64,000 nucleotides of DNA from Opitutaceae bacterium (GTDB lineage: Bacteria > Verrucomicrobiota > Verrucomicrobiia > Opitutales > Opitutaceae), in the NCBI GenBank assembly GCA_016715765.1, contig JADJZJ010000018.1, positions 1-64,000 of the forward strand, read 5' to 3'. Positions 1 to 9,545 of the stretch are shown in pieces. The notes below the pieces were generated by a model. It was given only the letters and a program-made list of their open reading frames with translations. It did no database searches and was not told where the DNA came from. Position numbers and translations under genes: made by a program. How positions within the stretch are numbered: position 1 is the first letter of the stretch; every line of letters begins with the position of its first letter.

Positions 1-725
1 GACATGCCCTCAAGGTTGTAGGTCGGATCCTCGCAGTACTCGATGTCGTACTCGTCGAGCCGCTTAAGTTCGTTGATGGCCGTCTCGGTGCTCCACACCT
101 GGTTGGGATCCACGCGCAGGTGCTGGATCTGGTCGCCAAAGGTTTCACGCAGGCGTTTCACCGTGGCGCGCTCGATGGCGGGCTCGAGCACGCCGGTCTT
201 GAGCTTGAGCCCGGTGAAGCCGAAACGGCGGACGTGGTCGGCGTACTGTTCGCAGATGCCCTCGGGTCCGTCCTCGCCGCCGATTTTGCCGTTCTTGCTC
301 TTATAGCGGTAAAACAAATACGCCACGAACGGGACCTGCTCCGAGTCCGCGCCGCCCCACAGGTCGCACACGCGCTTGTTCTGCATCTTGCCGATGAGGT
401 CCCAGCAGGCCATCTCGATTGCGGCGGCGACGTAGCGCAGCTCGATTGTGAGGGCGGACTGTTCGCTGGTGGTGCGGAACACCTCGAAGTTCTTCACGAT
501 GCGGGAAACCTCCAGCGGATCGTAGCCGATGAAGAACGGCTCGGCGCTTTTGAACCGGGCGGCCGTGCTCGCGCCGCCGTACGTTTCGCCAAGGCCGGTC
601 AGACCCTCGTCGGTGTGCAGCTCGATGATCGTCCGGGTGGTGCCGTTTTCAACGCCCATGCTCCAGCGCAGCGGCGCTTCCATGGGAATGTGAACCGGTG
701 TGCAGGTGACTTTGGTGATTTTCAT
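1..725 (-). CDS. Enolase-superfamily (mandelate racemase/muconate lactonizing) dehydratase, C-terminus cut by window edge
   Basis: The first 241 codons of an enolase-superfamily protein run from an ATG at 725 off the left edge with no stop. The N-terminal capping domain (about residues 1-120) is followed by the start of the barrel. The barrel carries a KLKTG segment, the K-x-K type catalytic lysine motif, then RVDPNQVW with the first metal-binding Asp and EYCEDP with the second metal-binding Glu. These residues are seen in the translation; the family link is established. The enzyme probably abstracts the alpha proton of a sugar acid and eliminates water. Substrate cannot be told. It is the most downstream of a minus-strand sugar cluster, with a short gap from the mutarotase-like gene. 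Confidence 0.85.
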   Translation of the reverse strand, partial: MKITKVTCTPVHIPMEAPLRWSMGVENGTTRTIIELHTDEGLTGLGETYGGASTAARFKSAEPFFIGYDPLEVSRIVKNFEVFRTTSEQSALTIELRYVAAAIEMACWDLIGKMQNKRVCDLWGGADSEQVPFVAYLFYRYKSKNGKIGGEDGPEGICEQYADHVRRFGFTGLKLKTGVLEPAIERATVKRLRETFGDQIQHLRVDPNQVWSTETAINELKRLDEYDIEYCEDPTYNLEGM

Positions 726-761
726 GTGGAAGGGGTCGGGGCCGCCGGTCCGGCGGCAAGA

Positions 762-1823
762 TCAAGAACGGCCGAGCGCTGTGAGATGAAGCCCGCGGCC
801 AATTGGGTTTCGAGCGGACACGCCGCCCTCGACCCAGCGCACTTGGTTGGTGGCGACCAGGCGGTCGAACGGGAGCAGCGGAGAGGTGCTGGGCTGGAGC
901 GTGATGGTGTGGCAGGTGCCCCAGATCGGATACGTGTCGTGGCCGCGTCCGGCGGCCCAGGACCAGGCATAGGGAAAGAAGGACTCATCCCAGCGGAGCC
1001 CGAAACCCAGCCCGCGCGCCTGATTCCAGACCGCGCCCCAGCCGACGGGAAAATCCGTGAGGTGCACCACGTGCTCGAGACTGCTGCCGGCGGGCGGCAC
1101 CCGGCTGCAATCGCGCAGGACACCCGTCGCCTGTTCGGGGGCAAGGGGCCAGGCCCCGCGGTAGGACGGCTGCAGCTGCGCGAGTTCCGGCCGGTCGGCG
1201 GGCGGGGTGATCAGCGTTCGCGCACTCGTCACCAACTCGGCGCCCTCGATCAACGGTCCGCCGAACGCCGGGTGGTGCAGCCACGCGACGGGGAGACGGT
1301 TGGGACTGCGGTTCAGCAGGTGCTCGCGCCAGCGCACGACGGGTTCGTTGGCGTGCAGAACCAGTTCACGGGTCAGTTGCCAGGGCGTGCGAACCCCGCG
1401 GCCGGTGAGGACGACGCGCACGGCGGCGGCGGACTGCTCCGTGATCTCGGCGGTCCATGGCACGCTTTGCAGTTCGCCATGGCAGCCAAGCGGGGCGCCA
1501 AAGTAGTCCGCCGGAAAGAAGCCGTTGGGCAGCGACACAAACCAGCCGCCGTGGAACGTGTCGTAGAATTCGCTGCGGCCGGCATGCGGCTGGTCGAGGG
1601 CATGCGCCCGTGGCGGCCAGACCTGCGGGTTTTTCCACAGGACATCGAGGCCGCTGGCCAGTTCGCGGAACTCCAGCAGGTCGGCCCCGTGGTCGGGCCA
1701 GAGCACGAGCCGGATGCGCTCGTTCTCGACGATCAGCAGCCGCAGCCCGGACCAATCGAGCCACTGGGCGCGCGGTCCGGCTGACGGGGAGGGTGGCGGC
1801 AGTGGAGTCACGGGGAAATTCAA
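762..1823 (-). CDS. Aldose 1-epimerase (mutarotase)-like protein
   Basis: A 353-residue protein with the galactose-mutarotase-like beta-sandwich signature: a hydrophobic LRLLIVEN start strand, a PDHGADLLEF segment equivalent to the GA-x-h region of aldose epimerases, an N-R-S-P turn, and conserved histidines in the middle (WLHHPAFGGP) that match the expected active-site region. It would interconvert alpha and beta anomers or act on a related carbohydrate; divergent members of this fold have unknown substrates. It ends 36 bases before the dehydratase start and begins one base after the symporter stop codon, so it is almost certainly cotranscribed with both. The start at 1823 leaves a proline-rich leader of about 15 residues, so a slightly shorter form is possible. 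Confidence 0.75.
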   Translation of the reverse strand: MNFPVTPLPPPSPSAGPRAQWLDWSGLRLLIVENERIRLVLWPDHGADLLEFRELASGLDVLWKNPQVWPPRAHALDQPHAGRSEFYDTFHGGWFVSLPNGFFPADYFGAPLGCHGELQSVPWTAEITEQSAAAVRVVLTGRGVRTPWQLTRELVLHANEPVVRWREHLLNRSPNRLPVAWLHHPAFGGPLIEGAELVTSARTLITPPADRPELAQLQPSYRGAWPLAPEQATGVLRDCSRVPPAGSSLEHVVHLTDFPVGWGAVWNQARGLGFGLRWDESFFPYAWSWAAGRGHDTYPIWGTCHTITLQPSTSPLLPFDRLVATNQVRWVEGGVSARNPIGRGLHLTALGRS

Positions 1824-1824
1824 C

Positions 1825-3506
1825 TCAGACGCGGGTGAAGGCGCTGGCGAGCAACCAGAACCCGGCGACGAACGCGGCGAGTACGATTGCGCCCAAGGCG
1901 AGGCGCGCCGGGGTGGAGAGCTGGCGGGTGGGCGGCAGGCTGAGGAGGCAGCTCGCGCCGATGCTGACGGCGAAGGCCGTGGGGGCGATCCACTGGAAGC
2001 TCATGCCGGGCCGGCCCGAAAGCAGGTCCCAGTAGGCGACGATAAAGGCGGAGGCAAAGCTGCAGAGTGCGCCCAGCACGGCGCCAAAGGGTGTGGCGAA
2101 GGGCACGAACATCGCGAGAAAGAACAGCCCGAACATCGGGCAAAGCAGCAGGGCCACGGTCTTGTTGGTCACCTCCAGGAGATTGCCCGGCACCAGCCCG
2201 ATCACCGTGCTCCCGGCAATGGTCAGCAGGCCGATGGCGAGCGCGAGGTAGCGTGCCGTCCGGACCTTCGTGGCTTCGGTGCGGCCGGCGTCGGGCCGCT
2301 GGGTTTCGATGATGTCCTTCGAGAAGACGGCGATGATGGAGTTGATGCCCGAGCTCAGGCTCGACATGGCGGCGGCGAGAATGCCGGAGATCACCAGCCC
2401 GGACACGCCGGCCGGCAGATAGTGGCTGATGTAGTGCGGGAAAAGTCCGTCGCCGTTGTGCGACAGGCTCATGCCGGCGGGCAGCACCCCGGGCTGGTGA
2501 CGGTAAAAGCCAGGAGTGCCAGGCCGACGACTGTCAGGATGAGCGTGATCACCGCGTCACCGAGGTTGTTGACCAGAAATGCGCGCCGGGCGCTGCCGGC
2601 ATCGCGGGTCGTGAGGCAGCGCTGCACCGCCAATTGGTCGGACGCCGTGGTGCAGACCCAGAAAATGACGGTGCAGACCAGCGTGCCCAGCATCGTCACG
2701 CGCACCTGCGGATCGGTGGTGAAGAAAGGTTGCGGCGCCCAGTGGGTCGGGCCGGTCGCGGGCCACCAGTCCGCGCCCGGCAGCTGTACGGCGATGCAGA
2801 TCAGGGTCGCGAGGGCGCCGATCACCAGCACGAAAAACTGCACGACATCGGTGATGATGACGGCGCCGATACCCCCGCAAAGCGTATAGACCGTGGTGAC
2901 CAGGCCGATGAGCACCACGACCGGCGTGATCCAGGACGGAGTCCACCCGAGGACGCTCACCAGCACCTTGGCCGTGGTGTAGAGCATCAGGGTCATCCAG
3001 ACGAGGCGCGTGAGGATGAACGTGACGGACCCGGTCATTCGCACCGGCCGGCCGAGGCGTGCCTCCAGCATCTCATACGCGCTCGTGATCCGGAGTCGCA
3101 TGATGGCGGGAATGATGAGCCAGCCGACGAGGAAATAGGTGATCGGCAGGGCGGCGATGTAGAGGCCGGCGTAAACCGGGCCGTTCTGGATCAGCTCGCC
3201 CGGCAGGGCGATGTACGAGATCGTGCTGATCAGGGTCGCGACCAGCGAGATGCCGGCCATGAAGGGTTTCATGTTCCGGTTGGCCAGGAAGTAGGTCTCG
3301 GTGGTGTCCTGCCGGCGTGAGTACCGGAAACCGATCGCGAGGAGGACGACCACGTAGACGGCGAGGACCAGCCAGTCCAACGGGCGGAAGCCATTCTGGA
3401 CCGTCCCGCCGCCAGCGTCGGCGGCCAGCGCCGCGACGGGGATGAAACCAAGGCCGGCGGCGGACAGCAGCCGGAGCAGGCGGTGCGGGCGGGGGACCGG
3501 AGGCAT
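1825..3506 (-). pseudogene. Sodium:solute symporter (SSS family), split by a one-base deletion
   Basis: Two adjacent minus-strand frames together make one SSS-family sodium/solute transporter of about 560 residues. The N-terminal part (3506 to about 2505) holds roughly the first nine membrane segments. The C-terminal part begins in another frame and contains the family's LPAGVSGL and AAAMSSLSSGINS signature. Adding one A to the AAAA run at 2505-2508 (plus strand) joins them as LAFYRHQPGVLPAGMS, which reads naturally for the family. It lies between a mutarotase-like gene and an oxidoreductase gene and probably imports the sugar or sugar acid they process. The break may be real, but a homopolymer sequencing error is more likely. 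Confidence 0.85.
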
Positions 3507-3520
3507 GGGACGGGGCGGGG

Positions 3521-4540
3521 TTACCGCCGGATCGGTGGCTCCCGTTCGGGCTCGGTGAGGGGATCAACCGGGACCCATGTCCCGGTAATGAAGCTTTTTT
3601 CGGCGGCGGCCACCGCGGCGCTCGATTCCTGGCTCAGGGTGTAGGAGCCCGGCCAGACCTTGGTACCGAGGGCGCTGTCCACGAAGGTGTTGATCTCGTC
3701 GAAGTAAGTCGCCTCGAGCACGGTCCCCATCGCGCCGTGGTTCTCGTGCCGGGGCGCCTTGTCCGCCCTGGCCTGGAAACTGAGATTCCCACCGTAGATA
3801 TCCCAGGCCAGCAGGCCCTCCGTGCCGAAACAGTGACCGCGGCGGTAGTCGACCGGGCAGGCCATGGTGATCGTGAGCTGGCCGACGCCGCCGGAGCGGA
3901 GGCGCATGGACAGGCTCCAGGTGTCCTCGGTGGGGTCGGGGAGCGCGCCGTATTTTTCAAAGCGCCCGGCGACCTCGACCGGGGCGCCGAAGAGGATGTT
4001 CAGCCAGTTGAGCTCGAACGGGATCATCTCCCGGGCCGCGGCGGTGTTGCGGTGGCGGGCGTAATACTCCCTGCCCTCCGTCGGGTGCCACGAGGGCATG
4101 TAGGTCGCCATGAAGGCCTGGTAGCTCAGGAGTGTGCCGATCTTTTCGCGGACGAGCGGGGTGAGCGCCTTGACGAGGGGCAGGAACGCGAAGGACGCCG
4201 AGGGCGCGCTGACGAGCCGCTTTTCCCGGGAAATCCGTTCGGTCTCCGCGGCGCCGTACGTCCAGATGTCGGCTTCGATGAAGTGGTGGAGGCCCCGCTC
4301 GAGGGCCAGTTTGATGTAACCGGCCTTGGTGCCGGGCGGGGTGGAGACGATGAGGGCGGCGGGATTCCACGCGAGCGCCTCGTCGAGGGTGGCGAACACC
4401 CGGAGTCCAAACCGCGCCTGCGCGGCGGCGCGGCGGTCCGCGCGCTCGTCGTAGAGCGCCACTTCGAGGTCTTTGCGCTGGTGGAGGTCGCGCATGCGGC
4501 GCGTGCCCATGGAGCCGGAGCCAAGCTGGAGGATTTTCAT
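3521..4540 (-). CDS. Gfo/Idh/MocA-family oxidoreductase
   Basis: A 339-residue NAD(P)-dependent oxidoreductase. The N-terminus MKILQLGSGSMGTRRM is a Rossmann nucleotide-binding turn (GxGxxG-like), followed by a VSTPPG segment typical of the family. The usual EKP lysine motif is not conserved: at its place the protein reads FIEADIWTY, so the canonical catalytic lysine appears absent. The C-terminal half is the alpha/beta substrate domain. The gene sits 14 bases upstream of the symporter and 11 bases downstream of an aminotransferase, in one operon. A role in oxidising or reducing a sugar derivative is inferred; the altered EKP site makes catalysis uncertain. Confidence 0.8.
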   Translation of the reverse strand: MKILQLGSGSMGTRRMRDLHQRKDLEVALYDERADRRAAAQARFGLRVFATLDEALAWNPAALIVSTPPGTKAGYIKLALERGLHHFIEADIWTYGAAETERISREKRLVSAPSASFAFLPLVKALTPLVREKIGTLLSYQAFMATYMPSWHPTEGREYYARHRNTAAAREMIPFELNWLNILFGAPVEVAGRFEKYGALPDPTEDTWSLSMRLRSGGVGQLTITMACPVDYRRGHCFGTEGLLAWDIYGGNLSFQARADKAPRHENHGAMGTVLEATYFDEINTFVDSALGTKVWPGSYTLSQESSAAVAAAEKSFITGTWVPVDPLTEPEREPPIRR

Positions 4541-4551
4541 TTGGGGAAAAA

Positions 4552-5889
4552 TCAGGTGAGCCGGGCGAAGCCGGTGTGGACGACCGGGCCGCGCAGGGCC
4601 GCGGCGACGTCGTGCCGGTCGAGGTGCGTGCGCAGCATGGCGAACACGGCGTCCACGGCCGCGAGGTATTGTTCAACGATGGCCGGCGTGTGCGCGAGGG
4701 TCGGGTAGAAGAGGCCGTTGGCCAGGAAGCCGCGTGCGAGCATTTCCTGGGTGAACAGGGTCATGAGGGGCAGCGAGTCGGCCCCGTGGTCGAACGCGAA
4801 ACTGCACAGCGCCGGAATGCCGGCGGACCGAAGCTTCAGGCCGTGCCGCTCGCCCAGGGTCCGCCAGCCGGCGGCCGTCTGCGTGCCGATCCGCCGGATG
4901 TGCGCGGCCGCATCGGTCTCGGCGAGACGCGTGATCGTCGCGAGCGCGGCGGCCGGGCCGATGGCCTCCGTCCAGTAGGTGCTGCTGATGAAGGATTGTT
5001 GCGCGGCCTCCATCACCGCGGTGCGGCCGATGATGGCAGCCATCGGAAAACCGTTGGACATCGCCTTGGCGAAGACCGCGATGTCGGGGTTGACCCCGAG
5101 GGTCAGGTGGATCCCGCCGTGGTGGCTGCGCCAGCCGGCCGTGATCTCGTCGAAGATGAGGACCGCGCCGTGCCGGTCGGCGAGTTGGCGGACGCGGACG
5201 AGAAAATCCCCGCGCGGGGCTTCCAGCCGCATGGGTTCCATGACGATGGCGGCGATGCCGTTGGGCTGGGCGGCGAGGATCGCCTCCAGATCCCCGATTT
5301 GCTGGTAGCGGAAGGGCAGGGCCGAGCCGCCGAGGCCGGGCGGCACGCCGGCGGGGTCGAGCCCGGCGAGGAGGTGGCCGTTGAGGGCGGTACGCTCGCC
5401 GACGTTGGCGGCGAGGTACCAGTCGGACCAGCCGTGGTAGCCGCAGAAGGCCACGGTGCTGCGCCCGGTGGCCGCACGCGCGATGCGGACGGCGACGGCC
5501 ATGGCCTCGCCACCGCAGCGGGTGTAACGCACCTGCTCGGCCCACGGGTGGAGCCGGCACAGCCGGTCGGCGAGCTCCACTTCGTCGGGCGAATTGAGCG
5601 TGCACATGCTGCCGTCGGCGATGCGGCGGGTGACCGCGGCGTTCACGGTTTCATCCGCGTAACCGAGCAGGCAGCAGCCAATCCCGCACGAGGTGAAGTC
5701 CACATAGGGGCGGTCATCAAGGTCCCAGACCGTGCAGCCCTGGGCGCGGCGGTAGTACGCGGGCCAGTTGTCGGGCAGGAACATTTCGGGACGCTTGCTC
5801 AGCAGCTGGGTGCCGCCGGGGATGCGGTGCTTGGCGCGGCGATAGAGATCGGGGCCGGTACGGGGCGGAGTGTTTGGGTGGGACGGCAT
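4552..5889 (-). CDS. Class III aminotransferase, glutamate-1-semialdehyde aminomutase-like
   Basis: A 445-residue fold-type I PLP enzyme. Visible features are the RIPGGTQLLSKRP start common to the HemL-like branch, the phosphate-binding region around RCGGEAMAVAVRIARAATG, the YHGWSDWY segment, the FDEIT motif whose Asp contacts the pyridine nitrogen, and FAKAMSNGFP with the Schiff-base lysine. HemL itself is usually a stand-alone haem-synthesis enzyme; the position inside a sugar operon next to a Gfo/Idh/MocA gene suggests a sugar-modifying or amino-sugar transaminase instead. A sugar aminotransferase, a diamine aminotransferase and true HemL all remain possible. Confidence 0.8.
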   Translation of the reverse strand: MPSHPNTPPRTGPDLYRRAKHRIPGGTQLLSKRPEMFLPDNWPAYYRRAQGCTVWDLDDRPYVDFTSCGIGCCLLGYADETVNAAVTRRIADGSMCTLNSPDEVELADRLCRLHPWAEQVRYTRCGGEAMAVAVRIARAATGRSTVAFCGYHGWSDWYLAANVGERTALNGHLLAGLDPAGVPPGLGGSALPFRYQQIGDLEAILAAQPNGIAAIVMEPMRLEAPRGDFLVRVRQLADRHGAVLIFDEITAGWRSHHGGIHLTLGVNPDIAVFAKAMSNGFPMAAIIGRTAVMEAAQQSFISSTYWTEAIGPAAALATITRLAETDAAAHIRRIGTQTAAGWRTLGERHGLKLRSAGIPALCSFAFDHGADSLPLMTLFTQEMLARGFLANGLFYPTLAHTPAIVEQYLAAVDAVFAMLRTHLDRHDVAAALRGPVVHTGFARLT

Positions 5890-5913
5890 GGCGGCAGCAG
5901 CGGGTGAAAGAAT

Positions 5914-6651
5914 TCAGAGGGCGAGCCGGAAACCGATGGACTCGTGCCGCAGATCGGGCGGGTCCTCGTGGCGGTAGGCGATCCAGAGATTCAGATAGTG
6001 GCAGGTCATGTAGGAACCGCCGCGCAGCACGCGGTTTCCGGCCGGGTCGAGTCCGGTGGGCTTGTTGCTCGCCTTCAGGCCGGCGCTCACCTCCTCGAAC
6101 TTTTCGCTGCACCAGGACCACACATTGCCGACCATGTCGTGCAGGCCGAACCCGTTGGCCGGATAGCTGCCCACCGGCTTGGGTGCCGCGTGGCCGCCGA
6201 AGCAGGCCAGGCGCGGATCAAGCGCATCGCCCCACGGGAAAATCGTGCCGCTGCGTCCACCGCGCGCCGCGTATTCGTACTCGGCGTCGCGCGGTAGGCG
6301 GTAGGGCCGGCCGGTTTTGGCCGCGAGCCAGGCACAGTAGGCGGTGGCGTCATCCCACGAGATGCCGATCACGGGTTGGCGGTTGGCATTGAAGCCTTCC
6401 CGGTCGAGGTGGCTCGGCTTCGGTGCGCCGGTGTCCGCGAGAAATACCCGGTACTCCGCGTTGGTGACATGCGTGCGGGCCAGGGAAAACCGCGGAACCC
6501 TGACGGCCTGGTCCGAATGCCAGACCCAGGGCAGACCGGGCCGGGGTGGACACTTCGGCCACCCCATCAGCAGCCGCCCGCCGGGGATGGCCACCATGTC
6601 GGGCAGGATCATGATGGAACGGGGCGGGCGCTGGAAGCGGATCCGGGTCAT
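5914..6651 (-). CDS. Formylglycine-generating-enzyme (SUMF1/EgtB-fold) domain protein
   Basis: About 245 residues with the SUMF1 fold: DMVAIPGG at the N-terminus, THVTNAEYRVFL, GISWDDATAYCAWLAAKTGRPYRLPRDAEYEYAARGG, GLHDMVGNVWSWC, and RGGSYMTCHYLNLW near the end with a final GFRLA. In functional formylglycine-generating enzymes two cysteines near the C-terminus bind copper; only one is visible here (in MTCHY), so sulfatase activation is doubtful. No sulfatase gene lies in the window. Several starts are possible (6699, 6651, 6612); 6651 was chosen as the first Met with few extra residues before the domain. It is the first gene of the minus-strand sugar cluster. Confidence 0.75.
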   Translation of the reverse strand: MTRIRFQRPPRSIMILPDMVAIPGGRLLMGWPKCPPRPGLPWVWHSDQAVRVPRFSLARTHVTNAEYRVFLADTGAPKPSHLDREGFNANRQPVIGISWDDATAYCAWLAAKTGRPYRLPRDAEYEYAARGGRSGTIFPWGDALDPRLACFGGHAAPKPVGSYPANGFGLHDMVGNVWSWCSEKFEEVSAGLKASNKPTGLDPAGNRVLRGGSYMTCHYLNLWIAYRHEDPPDLRHESIGFRLAL

Positions 6652-6757
6652 GCGGGAACGAGGCTGGGGCGGCGGGGTGCGATGGGAAGAACGGTACACC
6701 TGTCTAATTAAAGCACACTGGAAAGGCGGGGCGGCCGGGCGGAGATGGATGCTGGTT

Positions 6758-6939
6758 GTAGGGCGGGGTCTCCTTCTTCGCCGAGCCTACGAAGGACAGG
6801 TCCGAACCCAGCCTGGGAGCGCGACCGCCCTCGGTCGCAATCAACCGCAATCTTCAAGGCAGGAGAAAGATAAAGAGAACGAGAAAGATTGGATTCTAGC
6901 GGGAGGTGAAGAATGGCGGGGTTCGGAGACCCCACCCTA
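6758..6939. repeat. Composite repeat: family A inverted pair with inner GGAG-headed palindrome
   Basis: Begins with GTAGGGCGGGGTC and ends with the inverted counterpart GGAGACCCCACCCTAG. Inside lie GGGAGCGCGACCGCCCTCGGTCGC, a GGAG-headed palindrome given here as its two parts around CCGCCCTCGG, and a GAGAAAGATTGGATT tail. The right end overlaps the last bases of the GntR-type regulator gene. Confidence 0.85.
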
Positions 6940-8085
6940 GATCGGCCCGGTTTTTCCGGCCCTCTTCGGCGCCGCCGGTTCGCGGTGGTCGGCGAGGGTG
7001 CCGCCGGCGATAAAGGTCGGGATGAAGAGTTTGGGCTTTGGCGGAATGCCATGGCCGGCCAGCAGGGCCTCCGCGAAACGCACCGCCCGATCGCTGTGCA
7101 GGAGGTCGGAGCCATGGTAGCGCGAAATCTCGGGCAGGGCCGAGTCGATCAGCGGATGGGAGTCCCGGGACAGCAGCGAAACATCCTCGGGAATCCGCAG
7201 CCCTGACCGGTGGAGGTGCACCATGGTGGTGATCGCGAAGTCGGGCCGCAGGGAGAAGATCGCCGTGGGGCGGTGGCGCAGCTTCATCAACTGATCGAGC
7301 CTGGGCCGGAGGTTCGACTGGTCGGAGTTGACGGGCACGCGGGTCACCGTCGCACCGGCCGCGCTTTTGGCGAGGTAGCCGAGGAAGCCCTTGCAGGTCT
7401 CGAGATCCCCGGCGAGGAGCCGGTGGGATTGCAGGAGGGCGATGTGGCGGTGCCGGTGCTGGATGATGGCGCCGGCGGCGTGCCAGCCGGTCGCATGGAA
7501 ATCGAAATCAATCGAGGGCAGGGCGACGCCCGGCTGGCACGAGCCGAGAATGAAGGTCGGCACGCCGGCGCGCGCGAACCAATGCTGGATCGGGGCCGAG
7601 CAGGCGAGGAGGATCCAGCAGACATGGGTGCGGCCGTTGACCAGGGCCCGCAACTGGCGCTCGGGCCGGGCCACGTCGAGTTTCGCATCGAACGCCTCCG
7701 CCCAGCGCATGCCCTTGGCGGCGCAGGCGGCGTGCAGTTCGAGGATGAGTTCGTTCGTGAGCAGGGCCTTCCGGGACAGCGGGCAGACGACGCAAACGGT
7801 CGGCGGGACCGGATTCAAGCGGGGCGCCGTGGATGGATTCACGCGGGAGCGCCGGCCATTGCTGCGGCTGATGAGACCTTCGCGGACCAGTTGGGCCACG
7901 GCGCTGCGGAGGGACACCCGGCTGATCCCCAGCAGACGGGCCAGGTGATGCTCTCCCGGGAGTGGATCCGGCAGGGTCCGCTGCCGGAGGGCTTCGCGCA
8001 GGGCGTTGGCCGCCTGGTCGGCCACGGTCACGCGGCGAAAGGCGGCCAAAGGATCCCCGGATAGCTTGGCAGGCATCTCGTCCAC
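6937..8085 (-). CDS. GntR-type transcriptional regulator with LacI-like ligand domain
   Basis: A 382-residue DNA-binding regulator. Residues about 15-85 form a GntR winged helix (QAANALREALRQRTLPDPLPGEHHLARLLGISR and VSLRSAVAQLVREGLISR, read in two pieces). From about residue 95 a periplasmic-binding-protein-like effector domain follows (VCVVCPLS at its start; GLRIPEDVSLLSRD near its end, equivalent to the LacI family's PEDVSV segment). It likely senses a sugar and represses the adjacent sugar operon or the divergent sialidase-like gene. The stop codon TAG (6937-6939) lies in the terminal bases of a repeat. A 12-base inverted repeat in the divergent promoter region is a candidate operator. 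Confidence 0.85.
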   Translation of the reverse strand: MDEMPAKLSGDPLAAFRRVTVADQAANALREALRQRTLPDPLPGEHHLARLLGISRVSLRSAVAQLVREGLISRSNGRRSRVNPSTAPRLNPVPPTVCVVCPLSRKALLTNELILELHAACAAKGMRWAEAFDAKLDVARPERQLRALVNGRTHVCWILLACSAPIQHWFARAGVPTFILGSCQPGVALPSIDFDFHATGWHAAGAIIQHRHRHIALLQSHRLLAGDLETCKGFLGYLAKSAAGATVTRVPVNSDQSNLRPRLDQLMKLRHRPTAIFSLRPDFAITTMVHLHRSGLRIPEDVSLLSRDSHPLIDSALPEISRYHGSDLLHSDRAVRFAEALLAGHGIPPKPKLFIPTFIAGGTLADHREPAAPKRAGKTGPI

Positions 8086-8210
8086 CTATCCATTCCTAAG
8101 ACAGGAGGCCAGTCCTTTAACCCTGCCGCCGCGCGGCCAGCCTTGGCGTCCATGATTCATCCCGCCCCCTGTGAATGCGGCCCCATGCCAAGCCTCTGAA
8201 CAACGAATAG

Positions 8211-8274
8211 GGAACTCAGGAATACAGGAAAAAAACCTGGTTTTTGCATTCCGTTTCCAGTGTTCCTGAGTTCC
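8211..8274. promoter_or_regulatory. Inverted repeat in the divergent regulator/sialidase promoter region
   Basis: GGAACTCAGGAA at 8211-8222 and TTCCTGAGTTCC at 8263-8274 are perfect reverse complements; the arms extend inward to about 21 bases with two mismatches. The element lies between the GntR-type regulator (start 8085) and the sialidase-like gene (start 8289). It could be an operator, or another intergenic repeat family, because the wide spacing is more hairpin-like than operator-like. Confidence 0.45.
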
Positions 8275-8288
8275 ACATTTCATCTGGC

Positions 8289-9545
8289 ATGAGTTTTTCA
8301 GAGCTTCCTCTATCCATGAAGTCATCCCCTGGAATCCGCCGTGAGATTTTCGTGCCCTCGCCCCGGCCGGGTGTGACGGTGATTGCCTCGAGCTTTTATA
8401 CGCGGCCCAAGGGTCTCGACCTCCTGTCCATCCATGAGCACATGATGCGTTCCGACACCGTGGAGGTCGCCGACTTCCGGTATTCGAACGACAACGGCCG
8501 CACCTGGACCAACGGGGAACAGGTGGCGACCTTTGGACTCCGGCCGTCGGGCAAATTGCGCCGGGCCATGCGGGGTTGCGTGTTGGACCCGGCCACCGGC
8601 CGGCTGCTGAATTTTTACCTGGAGGCGATCCTGCCCACCGACGATCCGCTGGAGGGTTTCCGGCAGTGGGTCGTCTATTGCCGGGTGTCGGAGGATGGCG
8701 GGATGACTTGGTACGCCAATGACCAGATCATCCACCGGGGTGATGAATTCAACGCCGACCATCCCCTGCCTGGCGTGCGGCGGGGCCATACGGGATTCAT
8801 GATTGGCGACCATGCGTCGCGGCCGATTTATTTGGCGGATGGCACGTTGCTCGTCCCCGTGATCATTGCGCCCGCCGGTCCCGATGGAAATTACTTCAAT
8901 CCGGGCGGCGGCTACACCTACAGCGATGCCGCCGTCCTGCGCGGCCGGTGGGCGGCGGGTGGCCGCCATCTGGAGTGGGAGCTGTCGCAGCTCGTCAAGG
9001 TGGATCCAAACCTCTCGACCCGTGGGATGGACGAGCCCACCTTGGGCGTCCTCGCCGACGGTCGCATTTTGATGGTGCTGCGCGGATCGAACGACCGGAA
9101 GCCCGCTCTGCCCGGACGTCGCTGGGCGACGTATTCGAGCGACGAGGGGCGGACGTGGACCAAACCAGAGCCCTGGACTTACACGAATGGCGAAAGCTTC
9201 TTTTCACCGGCGGCTTCGTCCCAGTTGTTCGCACATTCCTCCGGCCGGCTTTTCTGGTTCGGCAATATTTCCCCCGTCAATCCAACCGGCAACCGGCCGC
9301 GTTTTCCCTTCATCATGGGGGAGGTGGACCGGCGCACCGGCCTGCTGAACAAGGCCGGCATCCGCGTGGTCGACGACTGTGCCGCGCATGAGACTTCCGC
9401 GCTCCAACTCTCGAGTCCGTCCACGCGGGAAGACCGTGAGACCGGCGAAATCCTCCTGAACCTCACCCGCTTCAGCGAATTCTCCAAGGACGCAGAGCAC
9501 GACTGGACGGCGAACGCGTACTTGTACCGCATTGCTGTCGATTGA
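8289..9545 (+). CDS. Asp-box (BNR) sialidase-superfamily protein
   Basis: About 418 residues forming a six-bladed beta-propeller of the sialidase superfamily. Three Asp-box motifs (S-x-D-x-G-x-T-W type) are visible: YSNDNGRTW near the N-terminus, VSEDGGMTW, and YSSDEGRTW in the second half. No signal peptide is evident, so it may be cytoplasmic. The classic sialidase FRIP arginine motif is not obvious, so true neuraminidase activity is uncertain; many homologues in polysaccharide degraders are uncharacterised glycosidases or lyases. It is divergent from the GntR-type regulator. Possible starts are 8244, 8289 and 8316, none with a clear Shine-Dalgarno; 8289 is a compromise. Confidence 0.75.
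   Translation: MSFSELPLSMKSSPGIRREIFVPSPRPGVTVIASSFYTRPKGLDLLSIHEHMMRSDTVEVADFRYSNDNGRTWTNGEQVATFGLRPSGKLRRAMRGCVLDPATGRLLNFYLEAILPTDDPLEGFRQWVVYCRVSEDGGMTWYANDQIIHRGDEFNADHPLPGVRRGHTGFMIGDHASRPIYLADGTLLVPVIIAPAGPDGNYFNPGGGYTYSDAAVLRGRWAAGGRHLEWELSQLVKVDPNLSTRGMDEPTLGVLADGRILMVLRGSNDRKPALPGRRWATYSSDEGRTWTKPEPWTYTNGESFFSPAASSQLFAHSSGRLFWFGNISPVNPTGNRPRFPFIMGEVDRRTGLLNKAGIRVVDDCAAHETSALQLSSPSTREDRETGEILLNLTRFSEFSKDAEHDWTANAYLYRIAVD

Noticed and set aside
120..1784. Long plus-strand open frame opposite the dehydratase and mutarotase genes
   Set aside because: Composition is unlike any protein family and it is antisense to two genes with clear motifs; GC-rich third positions produce such frames.
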